NCBI GenBank assembly: GCA_016715405.1
Contig: JADKAE010000002.1
Span: 620,001-684,000 of the forward strand
DNA: 64,000 nt
Direction of reading: 5' to 3'
From: Saprospiraceae bacterium
Lineage (GTDB): Bacteria; Bacteroidota; Bacteroidia; Chitinophagales; Saprospiraceae
Under the pieces are notes generated by a model that did no database searches, had not been told where the DNA came from, and saw only the letters and a list, made by a program, of their open reading frames with translations. Both the position numbers and the translations under genes were made by a program. Shown here piece after piece: positions 35,501 to 45,616 of this stretch. Positions within the stretch are counted from its first letter, which is position 1, and each line of letters begins with the position of its first letter.

Positions 35501-36817
35501 TCAACCCAGAACCGTCTCCCTGCCAATACTCTCATAATAAAACCCTTGTTCCTGCATCACATCCAGGTCGTACAAGTTGCGGCCGTCGAAGATGGCCTTG
35601 CCTTTCATGAGTTCTTTCATGACCTGGAAGCTGGGCGTGCGGAAGAGGCTCCATTCGGTAACGATAGCCAGGGCGTCGGCGCCAATGAGGGTTTCGTACT
35701 GATCGGCGGCCAGTTGGATGCTATCGCCGTAGCGGGCTTTTACGTTTTGCATGGCCTCGGGGTCGTAGGCTTTCACCGTGGCGCCGGCGGCCAGCAGTTC
35801 ATCGATGATGTAAAGGGCGGGCGCTTCGCGGATGTCGTCGGTATTGGGTTTGAAGGCAAGGCCCCATACTGCGATGGTTTTTCCTTTCAGGTTATTTTTA
35901 AAATACGACTTTATTTTGTCGGCCAGCACTATTCGCTGGCGGGTATTGACGGTCATTACCGAATGTAGTATTTTGAAATCGTATCGGGCATCTTCGGCCA
36001 TCCTGGCCAGGGCCTGCACGTCTTTGGGAAAGCAACTGCCGCCGTAACCCACGCCGGGGAATAAAAAGCGCTTGCCGATACGGCTGTCGCTGCCCATGCC
36101 CATGCGCACCATGTCTACGTTGGCGCCCAATATTTCGCAGAGGTTGGCAATTTCATTCATAAAAGTAATACGCGTGGCCAGATACGAATTGGCGGCGTAT
36201 TTGGTGAGCTCCGCCGAGTGTTCGTCCATAAAAATGATGGGATTGCCCTGGCGCACAAATGGCTCGTAAAGCTGGCGCATCACTTTTTTTGCGCGCTCCG
36301 ACTGGGTGCCGATCACCACGCGGTCTGGTTTCATGAAATCATCCACCGCCACGCCTTCGCGCAGGAATTCGGGGTTAGAGACTACGTCGAATAAGTCGGG
36401 GCTCACACCTTGCGCAATGGCGGCGTGCACTTTGTCGGCAGTGCCCACAGGCACGGTGCTTTTATCGACGACAACCTTGTAGTTCGTGATAAGCCTGGAT
36501 AATTGTTCGGCCACGCCCAGCACATAAGATAAATCCGCCGAGCCGTCTTCGCCTGGCGGAGTGGGCAGGGCCAGGAATATAATTTCAGAAGTTGCTACGG
36601 CTTCTGCCAGATTAGTCGTGAAATGAAGGCGCCCCTGGCGGGTATTTCTTTCAAATAAAAGATCGAGGCCGGGTTCGTAGATGGGGATTTCCCCCCGTTT
36701 CATGCGCTCTACTTTGTTGGCGTCAATGTCTACACAGATTACGTGGTTGCCGGTTTCAGCAAAACATGTTCCGGTGACCAACCCCACGTAGCCTGTTCCT
36801 ACAACAGCTATGTTCAT
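35501..36817 (-). CDS. ugd: UDP-glucose 6-dehydrogenase
   Basis: 438 residues from ATG 36817. It oxidises UDP-glucose to UDP-glucuronate for exopolysaccharide or glycan synthesis. NAD-binding N-terminus NIAVVGTGYVGLVTGTCFAE, VVDKSTVPVGTADKV, NPEFLREGVAVDDF, the central TKYAANSYLATRITFMNE, the catalytic cysteine in GVGYGGSCFPKDVQAL, and the C-terminal WGLAFKPNTDDIREAPA and YDPEAM are all present. The frame stays open upstream through a poly-proline stretch, which is the antisense of a G homopolymer and not protein. A -7 element (36844-36851, minus strand) lies just upstream. Confidence 0.95.
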   Translation of the reverse strand: MNIAVVGTGYVGLVTGTCFAETGNHVICVDIDANKVERMKRGEIPIYEPGLDLLFERNTRQGRLHFTTNLAEAVATSEIIFLALPTPPGEDGSADLSYVLGVAEQLSRLITNYKVVVDKSTVPVGTADKVHAAIAQGVSPDLFDVVSNPEFLREGVAVDDFMKPDRVVIGTQSERAKKVMRQLYEPFVRQGNPIIFMDEHSAELTKYAANSYLATRITFMNEIANLCEILGANVDMVRMGMGSDSRIGKRFLFPGVGYGGSCFPKDVQALARMAEDARYDFKILHSVMTVNTRQRIVLADKIKSYFKNNLKGKTIAVWGLAFKPNTDDIREAPALYIIDELLAAGATVKAYDPEAMQNVKARYGDSIQLAADQYETLIGADALAIVTEWSLFRTPSFQVMKELMKGKAIFDGRNLYDLDVMQEQGFYYESIGRETVLG

Positions 36818-36851
36818 GTATGCGATTGTTTTAATTGAAGGCGCAAAGGTA

Positions 36852-37195
<344 letters not shown>

Positions 37196-40100
37196 TTACT
37201 TTCCAGTAGCCAGGCGCTTGGCAGAAGCCGCCGCCGGAATGGCCGCCAGCCCGGCATTGGGCATCGCGTCGTACACCGCGCCTTGCATGCGTTTGCGGAT
37301 GCCCAGCTTGTTGAGGCGGTAGTTGCGCATAGAGGGATAGGTGCGGTTGGCCAGGAAGACGAATACCATGTCGGTGGCGGGGTCGGCCCAGGCGCAGACG
37401 CCGGTAAAGCCTACGTGGCCGAATGTGTCGGTGGAGGCTTTGCGCGAGAAGTTGCGGGCCCGCTCAGGGTCGGGGTGGCACATGTCGAAGCCGAGGCCGC
37501 GACGGGTGATGCCGGTAGGCCGCGAGGTGAAGAGTTCTACGGTTTCGGGGCGCAGGTATTGTTGGCCGTTGTAGTAACCTTTTTGCAACAGCATTTGCAT
37601 GATAACTGCCAGGTCTTTGGCGTTGGAGAACAATCCCGCGTGGCCGCTTACGCCGCCGAGCATGGCGGCGCCCATGTCGTGTACGTAGCCCTGCAGGCGC
37701 TGGTGGCGAAAGTAGCGGTCTTCTTCACTGGGCACGATGTCTTCCATGGGCAGCTTTTGCCAGGGGTTAAAGGTGGCCGTAGAAAGCTCCATGGGGGTGT
37801 AAAATTCTTCCTGCACGTATTGATCGAGTGGGCGGCCGGTGAGGCGCTCTACCATTCGCGCAAGCAAATAAAACCCCAGGTCGCTGTATTTATATGCTTT
37901 TGACGGTAGTAATTCGGCTTTGATGATCTGCTGCCAGATGGTGTCGGAATAGTCGTTGCGCAGGTACATGTGGCGGGCTACGGGCACGGCGTATTCGTCG
38001 TACGCATTGGCGCAGTAGTAGTTGTCGTAGAGCGGCTTTGCAGGTTCTTTTTTGGTGGCTTTGGTAAGGGTTTTGCGGTAAAAGGGAATCCAGCCCGGCA
38101 GTGCGGCGCGGTGTAGCAGGATTTCCAGCAGCATAATATTGGCTTTGTTGCTGCCTTCCAGTTCGGGCAAGTAGCAACTGATGGGCTGGTATAGGTCGAT
38201 GACGCCGTCGTCGTAGAGTTTCATGACGGCCAGGGTCGTAGCGGCAATTTTGGTCACCGAGGCCAGGTCGTATACGTCGTCGGTGCGCACTTCGCGTTTG
38301 CGCTCGTAGGTATGGTGCCCAAATGCCTTTTGGTAGACGATGTTGCCCGATTTAGCCACCAGCACTACGCAACCCGGCGTGGCTTTGTCGCTGATAGCGT
38401 ATTGGGCCAGCATGTCGATTTTTTTGAGCGAATCGGCGCTGAGGCCTACGTTTTCAGGTAGCGAATACCCCAGGCGGAAAGTTTTTTTGGTGGTAATACC
38501 GCTGCGGTAGGGGAATTTGGGCGAGGCCGTCACGGGCAGGAGTCCGCGGGCGGCTACGGCGCCAAAAAGCACCTGGGCAGCCACGTCGTGCATCAATTCG
38601 TCGTCTTCGTAGGCCTCCAGCACCCAGTCCTGGTTTTCAAAAAAACGAAGACTGTAAGGACTACCGAAGACTACCAATATCACCCGGGTTTCGCGGCTTA
38701 GCGATTGAATGAGTTCACGGGCGCTGTCAGAGATGCCAAAATCTTTGGAGGCCATCATATTCATATCGTGCAGGCTCACCACTACGGTATTGTAAGCGCT
38801 GAGGTCTTTGATGAGCTTGGCTTTTTCTTCGGCGTTGACGTCTTTGGTAGCCAGAAAGTGTTTGAATTTGCCGAAATCGTCGAGGCGCTGCTGGAATTTC
38901 GTTTTTTCGGTGGCGCCGATGCCGAGGGTGGCCAGCTTGAGTTTGGCGGTTGACTCAAAGGGCAGCAAATCGCTTTTGTTGCGCACCAGGGTGAGCGCGT
39001 TTTCGTAGAGTTTTTGCTTGAGGGCTTTAGCTTCCGAGCTGTTGAGCTTTTTGGCCAGTCCTTCGGTGGCCAGCGGGGTAAACGAGGTGAGTCCCAGGCG
39101 GTATTTGGCGCGCAGGATCTTTTTTACGCGCGAGTCGAGGTATTCCTGTTCGATTTTGCCGTCTTTGACGTAGGCTTTTATGGTTTGAATGGCCGTGCCT
39201 ACGTCGCCCGGCAACAGCAGCATATCTACGCCGGCTACCAGCGCTTCGGCTTCTACTTCGCCGCTTTCGAAGTGTTTGGCTACGCCTTTCATTTCGAGAG
39301 CGTCGGTGAGGACGAGGCCTTTATAGCCCATTTCTTCTTTCAGCAATTTGGCGATGGTGGGTTCGGAAAGCGTGGAAGGTCGGTTTTCGCGGTCGTCGAA
39401 TGCCGGCACGTGCAGGTGGGCCACCATCACGCTGCCTACGCCCTGGCTAATGAGCTCGCGGAACGGGTACAGCTCGATGCTGTCGAGGCGCGCGCGGGTA
39501 TGGTTGATCACGGGCAGGTCGAAGTGCGAGTCTACGTCGGTATCGCCGTGGCCGGGGAAGTGTTTGGCGCAGGCCATTACCTGGTGTTCCTGCATGCCGC
39601 GCATATACATCACACCTTTGCGGGCCACATTGCCGGGGTCTTCACCAAAAGAGCGGTTGCCGATCACGGGGTTGTTAGCGTTGTTGTTGACGTCTACTAC
39701 CGGTGCAAAATTGACGTGTACGCCTACGGCGCGCATCTGGCGGGCAATTTCTTTGCCCATATCGTAGATGAGTTGGTCGTCCTGTATGGCGCCCAGGGTA
39801 AGTTGGCGGGGGAAACTTATCGTGGTAGCTTTCATGCGCATGCCGAGGCCCCATTCGCCGTCGATGCTAACAATAAGCGGCACTTTAGGCGCCAGTTTTT
39901 GATAGCGGTTGATGAGTGCGACCTGTTTGTCGGGGGTACCCTGGAAGAAGCACAATCCGCCGACGTGGTAAGTTTTGAGGAGTTGCTCCACTTTGGCGAT
40001 GTGGTCTTCGCCTTTGTCGGAATGCGCCCTGATCATGAACAATTGCCCCAGGCGTTCGTCGGGCGTTAGCTGCTGGAAGACGGAGTCAACCCACATATCT

Positions 40101-40366
40101 TCGGGCGTAGCGGGGCCGCCTTTGCCGGCCTGGTCGTCGCCGTGTTCGCCGGTGCAAACGATGCACAGCGCTGCAACTAACAGCAAAAGAAGTCGCTGGG
40201 AGAGGGCGATGAGGGAGGGGGCGAGGGAGAGAGGGAGAGAGGGAGAGAGGGAGAGATTTACACGCTGATAGTCTAATAGTCTAACAGTCTGATAGTCCAA
40301 TAGTCTAACAGTCCGGCAAGCCATCCAGGTGGACAATCGTCGTAGGTAGCGGTGTGTCATAGTCAT
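37196..40366 (-). CDS. Glycoside hydrolase family 3 / serine beta-lactamase-like fusion protein
   Basis: Up to 1056 residues. The N-terminal half is GH3 of the NagZ type (beta-N-acetylhexosaminidase), with the general acid loop AKHFPGHGDTDVDSHF and the nucleophile Asp in GLVLTDALEMKGV. The C-terminal half is a penicillin-binding-protein/beta-lactamase fold with the SxxK motif YDLASVTKIAATTL, the YSD motif (KYSDLGFYLLARMVE) and HVGFTGVCAWADP as the KTG-like motif. Such fusions occur in Bacteroidota and suggest periplasmic muropeptide turnover. The ATG at 40366 overlaps the preceding stop (ATGA), but the first 50 codons run through tandem repeats. The true start may lie near the signal helix LLLLLVAALCIVC. 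Confidence 0.85.
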   Translation of the reverse strand: MTMTHRYLRRLSTWMACRTVRLLDYQTVRLLDYQRVNLSLSPSLPLSLAPSLIALSQRLLLLLVAALCIVCTGEHGDDQAGKGGPATPEDMWVDSVFQQLTPDERLGQLFMIRAHSDKGEDHIAKVEQLLKTYHVGGLCFFQGTPDKQVALINRYQKLAPKVPLIVSIDGEWGLGMRMKATTISFPRQLTLGAIQDDQLIYDMGKEIARQMRAVGVHVNFAPVVDVNNNANNPVIGNRSFGEDPGNVARKGVMYMRGMQEHQVMACAKHFPGHGDTDVDSHFDLPVINHTRARLDSIELYPFRELISQGVGSVMVAHLHVPAFDDRENRPSTLSEPTIAKLLKEEMGYKGLVLTDALEMKGVAKHFESGEVEAEALVAGVDMLLLPGDVGTAIQTIKAYVKDGKIEQEYLDSRVKKILRAKYRLGLTSFTPLATEGLAKKLNSSEAKALKQKLYENALTLVRNKSDLLPFESTAKLKLATLGIGATEKTKFQQRLDDFGKFKHFLATKDVNAEEKAKLIKDLSAYNTVVVSLHDMNMMASKDFGISDSARELIQSLSRETRVILVVFGSPYSLRFFENQDWVLEAYEDDELMHDVAAQVLFGAVAARGLLPVTASPKFPYRSGITTKKTFRLGYSLPENVGLSADSLKKIDMLAQYAISDKATPGCVVLVAKSGNIVYQKAFGHHTYERKREVRTDDVYDLASVTKIAATTLAVMKLYDDGVIDLYQPISCYLPELEGSNKANIMLLEILLHRAALPGWIPFYRKTLTKATKKEPAKPLYDNYYCANAYDEYAVPVARHMYLRNDYSDTIWQQIIKAELLPSKAYKYSDLGFYLLARMVERLTGRPLDQYVQEEFYTPMELSTATFNPWQKLPMEDIVPSEEDRYFRHQRLQGYVHDMGAAMLGGVSGHAGLFSNAKDLAVIMQMLLQKGYYNGQQYLRPETVELFTSRPTGITRRGLGFDMCHPDPERARNFSRKASTDTFGHVGFTGVCAWADPATDMVFVFLANRTYPSMRNYRLNKLGIRKRMQGAVYDAMPNAGLAAIPAAASAKRLATGK
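40211..40314. repeat. Tandem repeats inside the 5' end of the GH3 gene
   Basis: gagggagagagggagagagg units (40211-40256) and tagtctaatagtctaacagtc units (40266-40314) lie between the end of the TPR gene and the GH3 signal-peptide region. They are stop-free in the minus frame, giving TVRLLDYQTVRLLDYQ. The same atagtctaacagtc unit occurs at 53673-53706. Confidence 0.75.
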
Positions 40367-42391
40367 TGTTGTTGTTGGGGTTGTGCCCCTTGTTTGCTGA
40401 TGCCGGGTTGCATCGACTCGGCTTTGGCCACGTATTTGTCGCCTTCGGCTTTGTTGTTGCTGTTGTAATAGGCAAAACCCAGGTTGAGCCAGGCGCCCGC
40501 ATTTTCGGGCTGCATTTGGACGCCTTTGGTAAAGAGCTCCAATGCACGCGGGTGGTTGCCCACAATACCCGAAGCAACGCCTAATAGTCTTACGGTTTCA
40601 TAATCGTCAGGTTTCAATTGATAGGCTTTTTCGAGGTATTCGAGCGCTTTGGGCAGGTTGTTTAGCTTCTCGCCCTGGTATTTGCCGGCTTCGCGATAGG
40701 CTACTGCGATATTGCCCTGGGCCTCGTTATAGTCGGGATCTATTTCGAGCGCTTTTTGGTAGGTCGCTACGGCTTCTTCGTACCTGTTGAGATAAATATA
40801 CGCATTGCCCATCAACAGGTAGGCGTTTTTGTAGTTGGGGTGAATTTTGAGGGCTTCGTTGAGGTGGCCAACCGCTTCGGTGAGCATGCCTTTACTGCCT
40901 TCTTTTTCTTCCTGGGGCAATTTTTCATAGGTGGTAATCAACTCGCCGGCAGCGGCGTTGCGCAGCTTGGCGCTGTTGGGCGAGATCTGTACGTCGCCGG
41001 TGAACAGGGTGTAGTTGTTTTTCCAAACGGGATTGCGCAAGATGGTTTTTAAACTAAATAACCCTACTACAACAGCCAGCGCTATAAAAGCCGGCCGCCA
41101 GGCATCCGCTTTTTTGCCGTTTTTGGCTACCAGCTGCCAGACGCCCGCGCTGAGGGCCACACAAAATCCCACCGAAGGCATAAACAACAGGCGCTCAGCC
41201 ATGTTGGTGCCCACTGAAAAGACCAGGTTGGATACGATCGACAGCGTGAGCAGGTAAAACCACACGCCGTAGCTGACGGGGTCTTTGCGGCGAAGTCCAA
41301 TCAAGGCGAAAACGCCCAATGCCAGGTAAGCTGCCAGACTTAGTAGCGCCTGCCAGTCGCCCCAACTCATCATCCCGATATGGCGGGGGTAGTAGTCGTG
41401 CGTAAGCGGGTGGGGAATAAAGAGCAGCACGAGGTATTTGCCCAGCATGTAAAACACCGTAGCCAGTCGCTCGGCGGCAGTAAACGCCACGTATTGATTG
41501 CCCTCGATTTTGAGGAAGGGATTGTTCATCAACTCCATCGACGTATCGCCGAGAGAGGTCATGGGCACGATAGGGTTGCGAATAAGCAGGAACACCAGCG
41601 CAGCCGCCGCAAAGGGCAGCGTTTGCATGGCTATTTGGGAGGGTTTTGCTTTTGTAAAATAATAAAAAGTGAGCGGCGCCACGGCTACAAATGTGATGGC
41701 GTTTTCTTTCGATAAAAGTCCCAACAAAAAGATAAAACCCACAAAAACGTGCATCCAGGTTTTCTTTTCATGGAATGCGCGCATAGAGAAATACAAGGCG
41801 CCGAGGCTACCCAGCAGGGCCAGTATCTCGTCGCGGCCTTTGATATTGGCCACCACCTCGGTATGCAGCGGATGCGCGGCAAACAGTGCCGAGGCGGTCA
41901 GGGCGATGAAAAAAGCCCGCGGTTTTTCTTTTTGGCTGTTGCCAAATAATTGCATGAGCAAAAGGTACAAGACCACTATCGTAAGCCCGTACCACAAGCT
42001 GTTGGCGATATGCCCCACCATCGGGATTTTTGCCAAACAACTGGTATTCCATGGCAAAGGTGACGAGCGACAGGGGGCGGTAGCGGCCGCCGGCCACGAG
42101 GGTGGCTTTGCCTTCTTCTTTGAAAAACCCGTAGAAGGTGTCGTATTTCAAAATGCCCGGCACGCCTGCCAGTCCCTGGGTAGTAAACATATTGTCGGTA
42201 ATGACGATGGCGTCGTCCAGAGCGTATTCGTGCTTGAAGGTGTTGGCATACAGCATGGCGCCCAGCAAAAACAGCAGGGCCATGTGCAGGCGGGTGTTGA
42301 CCAGCCACGCCGGCGAGTTGTCGACGGGGACTGAAATAGGAGCCTTGGCCGGCTTCGAAGGCGGCGTAGTAGGTTTGTGCTTTTTAGCCAT
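40363..42391 (-). CDS. Polytopic membrane TPR protein (TMTC/DUF1736-like; frameshifted)
   Basis: About 676 residues. The N-terminal two thirds has around ten membrane helices (for example LHMALLFLLGAMLYANTF, DDAIVITDN with an acidic pair as in GT-C enzymes, RYRPLSLVTFAMEYQLFG, FFIALTASALFAAHPLHTEVV). The last third is five TPR units (MGNAYIYLNRYEEAVATYQKALEIDP as NAYIYLNRYEEAVATYQK, and so on), ending in a glutamine run. This is the layout of TMTC-type O-mannosyltransferase-like proteins, though the activity is unproven here. An extra C near 42019 breaks the frame within FGKNPMVGHIANSLWYG. Its stop overlaps the GH3 start by an ATGA. Confidence 0.82.
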
Positions 42392-42505
42392 AAATGCTTA
42401 CGGGTACGTACTAACTGCCGAAAATAGCGCAAAGCCCCGATATTTTTGCAATTGAAGGTAGATATTTGCTAAATTTACCAACAAAACCTACACCTGTCAC
42501 CTCAT

Positions 42506-44676
42506 ATGGAAAACCTGCAGGACACCAAGCGCGCGTTGGCGGAGCGCATCCCAAAAGAAGGGATGAGCCCGGTCGTTAAAACGCTCAAAACGCTGGTCCC
42601 CGCCACTTCTCCCAAATATACGCTGCTGCTGCAACTCGAAGCTGAACTCAGAGATATCAAGATCAAAGGCATCGAAGGACTGCTGAGCCACGACGACCTT
42701 ACCCTGGCCAACAACCAATTGCGCCGCCGCCTCTTCGACTTTATCGAAAGCCTGGAAGCCGCCGATTTCGACCCCAATGCCAAACCCGCTCCTGAAGCCG
42801 AAGGCCGCAAACGCGGCCACGTGCTCTACCGCATCCCCCACACGATGCAACTCCACCACGAGGCCCGCTGTGTGGTGCGCATCGCCCTCGACAAGATGAT
42901 GCTGCTGGAAGATATGGACCTCGACGAGGAGGTGAAGATCCGTACCGAGGTGGTGGTGTCCGATTTTATGAAGGTAGAAATGGTAGACCCGGCCCAACCC
43001 GCGGTTTTTACCATCCGCAGCACCAGCGCACCGAGTGGTTGTTTTATATAAAACCCCTGCAGTCCGGCGAACACATCCTCCAATTGAAGGTGGTGGTGAT
43101 GGCCAAAATCGACAACGAATACTACAAACGCGAAAAGGTACTGGAAGAAAGCGTGGTGATCATAGCAGATGCGGTGCAGGAAGACCCCGCCGCCCCGCTA
43201 AAAACCCTGGAGACATTCGACCTGGAAGGTAGTGAAGGCGCCCCCTCCCCCCCTCGCCAAGTCACCCCCTCTCCCCAAGTCGCCCCCTCACCCGCGCCAT
43301 CTCCCCTGATCGCCCCCTCTCCCCCTCCCCAAGTCTCTCCCTCTAACCGCCGTGCCGGCAAGGCTCTCCGCCCCGTCGCCATGGCCCTCGCAGCCCTCAT
43401 GGCCTTCACCAGCGTGAGCTGGGCCATCGCACCACAAGAGGTGGAGTGGATAGCAGCTACGCTCGTCAACACCCCCAGGCAATACGAGAAATACATCGAA
43501 AAACACCCCAAAAGCCGACACCGCGAAAAGGCCACCTGGGAAATCGCGGAGCTTACCCGTACGCCCCGCGCTTACGTCACCTACCTCGACCGCTATCCCG
43601 ACGGCACGCGCGCCCTGCAGGCCAAAACGGAATTACAGCAACTGGAAACCTCGGACTGGCAACGAGTGGACACCACCACCAACCTGCGGCTGATTGAAAA
43701 TTATATCGAAACCTACCCCAGCGGTCGCTTTATCGATCAAGCCCGGGAGAAAAAGGCGGCTATTCGCGAACGGCGGGATACACGTAAGGACACAGTAGAG
43801 ACGGAAAATTATCCGTCTATACAGAATGATACCTTCCAATTGAATAATCAACCATCAAAAGACAGAAAATTTACACCCATAAAAAACCTCAAGGATAAAA
43901 TAGAAGAAAAGAAATCAACTACAGACAAAATACCACCTGCTGACATGGTCTTTGTCAGAAGCGGTACTTTCAATATGGGTGATCTGTTTGGAGATGGGGA
44001 ACCCGACGAAAAACCCACCCGCCAGGTTTTCCTTAGTGGCTACTTAATTGGACGCTTTGAAGTAACCTTTGAGGAATTCGACCGCTATTGCGCCGATACC
44101 GGCGCCGATCGCCCCGACGACAAAGGATGGGGCCGCGGCAAGCGTCCCGTGATGAATGTAAGCTGGTACGACGCTGTGAATTACTGCAACTGGCTTAGCC
44201 GGCAACATGGCTACAAGCCTGTCTATGCCATCAATGGCGACGACGTACAAGCCGACACGCGCAAAAACGGCTATCGCCTGCCCACCGAGGCCGAATGGGA
44301 ATACGCTGCCCGTAGCCGCGGCAAAAAGGAAAAATGGGCGGGGACTTCAAAAGAAGCAGATCTGAAGAATTATAGCAACTACAGTACTAAACAAAATGAA
44401 AATGATCGTAAAACTCTCACAGGCGGTAGTATGAAAGCAAATGCTTTGGGGGTTTATGATATGAGTGGCAATGTGCGGGAATGGTGTTGGGATTGGTTTG
44501 AAATATATTCTTCCGGTGCACAAAAAAATCCCAAAGGCCCCAATAGCGGTTCTGACAAGGTATTACGCGGCGGATCATGTAACGATGTCGCCTGGTACAT
44601 ACGAACTGCTGATCGGGTTAGCTATAGACCCGCCGGACGCGGTTCCGGCGTCGGCTTCCGCCTCGCCAGAAATTAA
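42506..44676 (+). CDS. EAD-like / transmembrane / SUMF1-FGE-sulfatase domain protein (frameshifted)
   Basis: About 723 residues. Residues 1-90 (KYTLLLQLEAELRDIKIKG, then LSHDDLTLANNQLRRRLFDFIESL) look like an effector-associated helical domain (EAD11 type). A beta-rich segment follows (RGHVLYRIPHTMQLHHE to YIKPLQSGEHILQLKVVVM). A Pro/Ser linker and one membrane helix (LRPVAMALAALMAFTSVSWA) come next, then helical TPR-like repeats, and finally a formylglycine-generating-enzyme/SUMF1 domain (MVFVRSGTFNMGD, RLPTEAEWEYAAR, GVYDMSGNVREWCWDW, VLRGGS). One C missing near 43022 separates RST from QRTEWLFYIKP. Role unknown. Aravind-type analyses tie EADs to conflict or signalling complexes. Confidence 0.72.
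43241..43347 (+). repeat. CCCCCTCGCCAAGTCGCC-type repeat inside a coding linker
   Basis: Degenerate tandem units of ccccctcgccaagtc encode a Pro/Ser-rich linker. The same unit, inverted, forms the intergenic element at 36863-36925 and relates to 44689-44700. This indicates that intergenic repeat sequence also spreads within a reading frame. Confidence 0.7.
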
Positions 44677-44680
44677 TAGT

Positions 44681-44783
44681 TTCACCAAGTCACCCCCTTC
44701 CCGACCTCCGTTGTCGGTACGGGACTCCTTTCAGTCGCGCCAAGTCGTACAGTCGTAAAGTCGTAAAGTCCTACAGTCGCCCT
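44681..44783. repeat. Short-unit repeats between two convergent genes
   Basis: caccaagtcaccccctt, then CCGACCTCCGTTGTCGG (imperfect hairpin), then repeated agtcgtacagtcgtaaagtc units (44730-44780). It lies between the convergent SUMF1-domain and LytTR genes. Weakly inverted. Confidence 0.6.
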
Positions 44784-45485
44784 TCACCCCCCCAGCCTCC
44801 GCATCACCAACTCCTTATAACTGCGTCCTATCGGCAGCACCAGGCCGTTTATGGTCACTTCAGTGACAGAGAAGGCCTCGATCTTCTCCACCGCCACCAG
44901 GAAAGAGCGGTGAATGCGCAGAAAAGCTCCTGTGGGTAACAATTGTTCCATTTCGCCGAGTTGGTGCTGGGTCACCCACTGCTTATCAGGGGTGTGGATG
45001 CGCACGTATTCTTTGAGGCTTTCAACGTAAAGGATTTCGTCAAAAAAGACTTTTACTTTTTGCTTGTTGACGGTAAAAAAGTGGAAAGGCCGTGCCTGCG
45101 GCTCTGCCTGGGCAACGGGCGCCGTCGCCACCGGCTTAGCCAGCTTATTGACGGCCTTTAAAAAGCGGCTGAAAGGAAAAGGCTTGAGCAGATAATCCAC
45201 AATATCCAGTTCATAACCTTGCAGGGCATATTGGTGGTAAGCCGTAGTAAGGATCACCTGGGGCGGGTTTTTCAGTGTTTGCAGGAAGTCGAGGCCCTTG
45301 AGTTTGGGCAGGTGGATATCCAGAAATAACACATCGATGGCTTGGCGTTGCAGTTCTTCGAGGGCGTAGATGGCGTCGGGGCAAATGGCGGCCAGCTCAA
45401 GGTGGGGCACCTGGGCAATGTAGTCCTGCAGCACCTCGGCGGCAATAGGCTCGTCTTCTACGATCAGGCAGCGAAGTTTGTGCAT
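44784..45485 (-). CDS. LytTR-family response regulator
   Basis: 233 residues. Receiver domain with acidic pocket (LIVEDEPIAA), phosphoacceptor Asp in VLFLDIHLPKLKGLDF, conserved T (ILTTAYHQYAL) and K (DYLLKPFPFSRFL). The C-terminal LytTR DNA-binding domain has FFTVNKQKVKVFFDEILYVE, HRSFLVAVEKIEAFS and LPIGRSYKE. It presumably regulates transcription after phosphorylation by the kinase encoded just upstream in the same direction (45617-46672). Confidence 0.93.
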   Translation of the reverse strand: MHKLRCLIVEDEPIAAEVLQDYIAQVPHLELAAICPDAIYALEELQRQAIDVLFLDIHLPKLKGLDFLQTLKNPPQVILTTAYHQYALQGYELDIVDYLLKPFPFSRFLKAVNKLAKPVATAPVAQAEPQARPFHFFTVNKQKVKVFFDEILYVESLKEYVRIHTPDKQWVTQHQLGEMEQLLPTGAFLRIHRSFLVAVEKIEAFSVTEVTINGLVLPIGRSYKELVMRRLGG

Positions 45486-45504
45486 GAAATGGAATGATAT
45501 TTTT

Positions 45505-45598
45505 TACCGCAGAGTTTAGGGGAGTGTGTCGCAGAGTTCCGCAGAGTGTTACTTTTACTCTGAGAAACTCTGCGCTAAACTCCTTTCACTCTGCGGTA
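45505..45598. repeat. Inverted repeat element with ACCGCAGAGT ends
   Basis: TACCGCAGAGT (45505-45515) and ACTCTGCGGTA (45588-45598) are exact complements enclosing further gcagagt/actctgc units. It sits between the kinase and regulator genes, and the same unit flanks the kinase on its other side. Confidence 0.85.
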
Positions 45599-45616
45599 GA
45601 ATAAAAAACGAAGTTC

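Noticed and set aside
35192..35968. Long plus-strand frame rich in NREQRTE repeats
   Set aside because: It is a translation of the AGAGAAC repeat running antisense into ugd and the YwqK-like gene. No family signal.
39014..40069. 351-codon plus-strand frame opposite the GH3 gene
   Set aside because: Antisense shadow caused by G+C-rich codon use. No domain seen.
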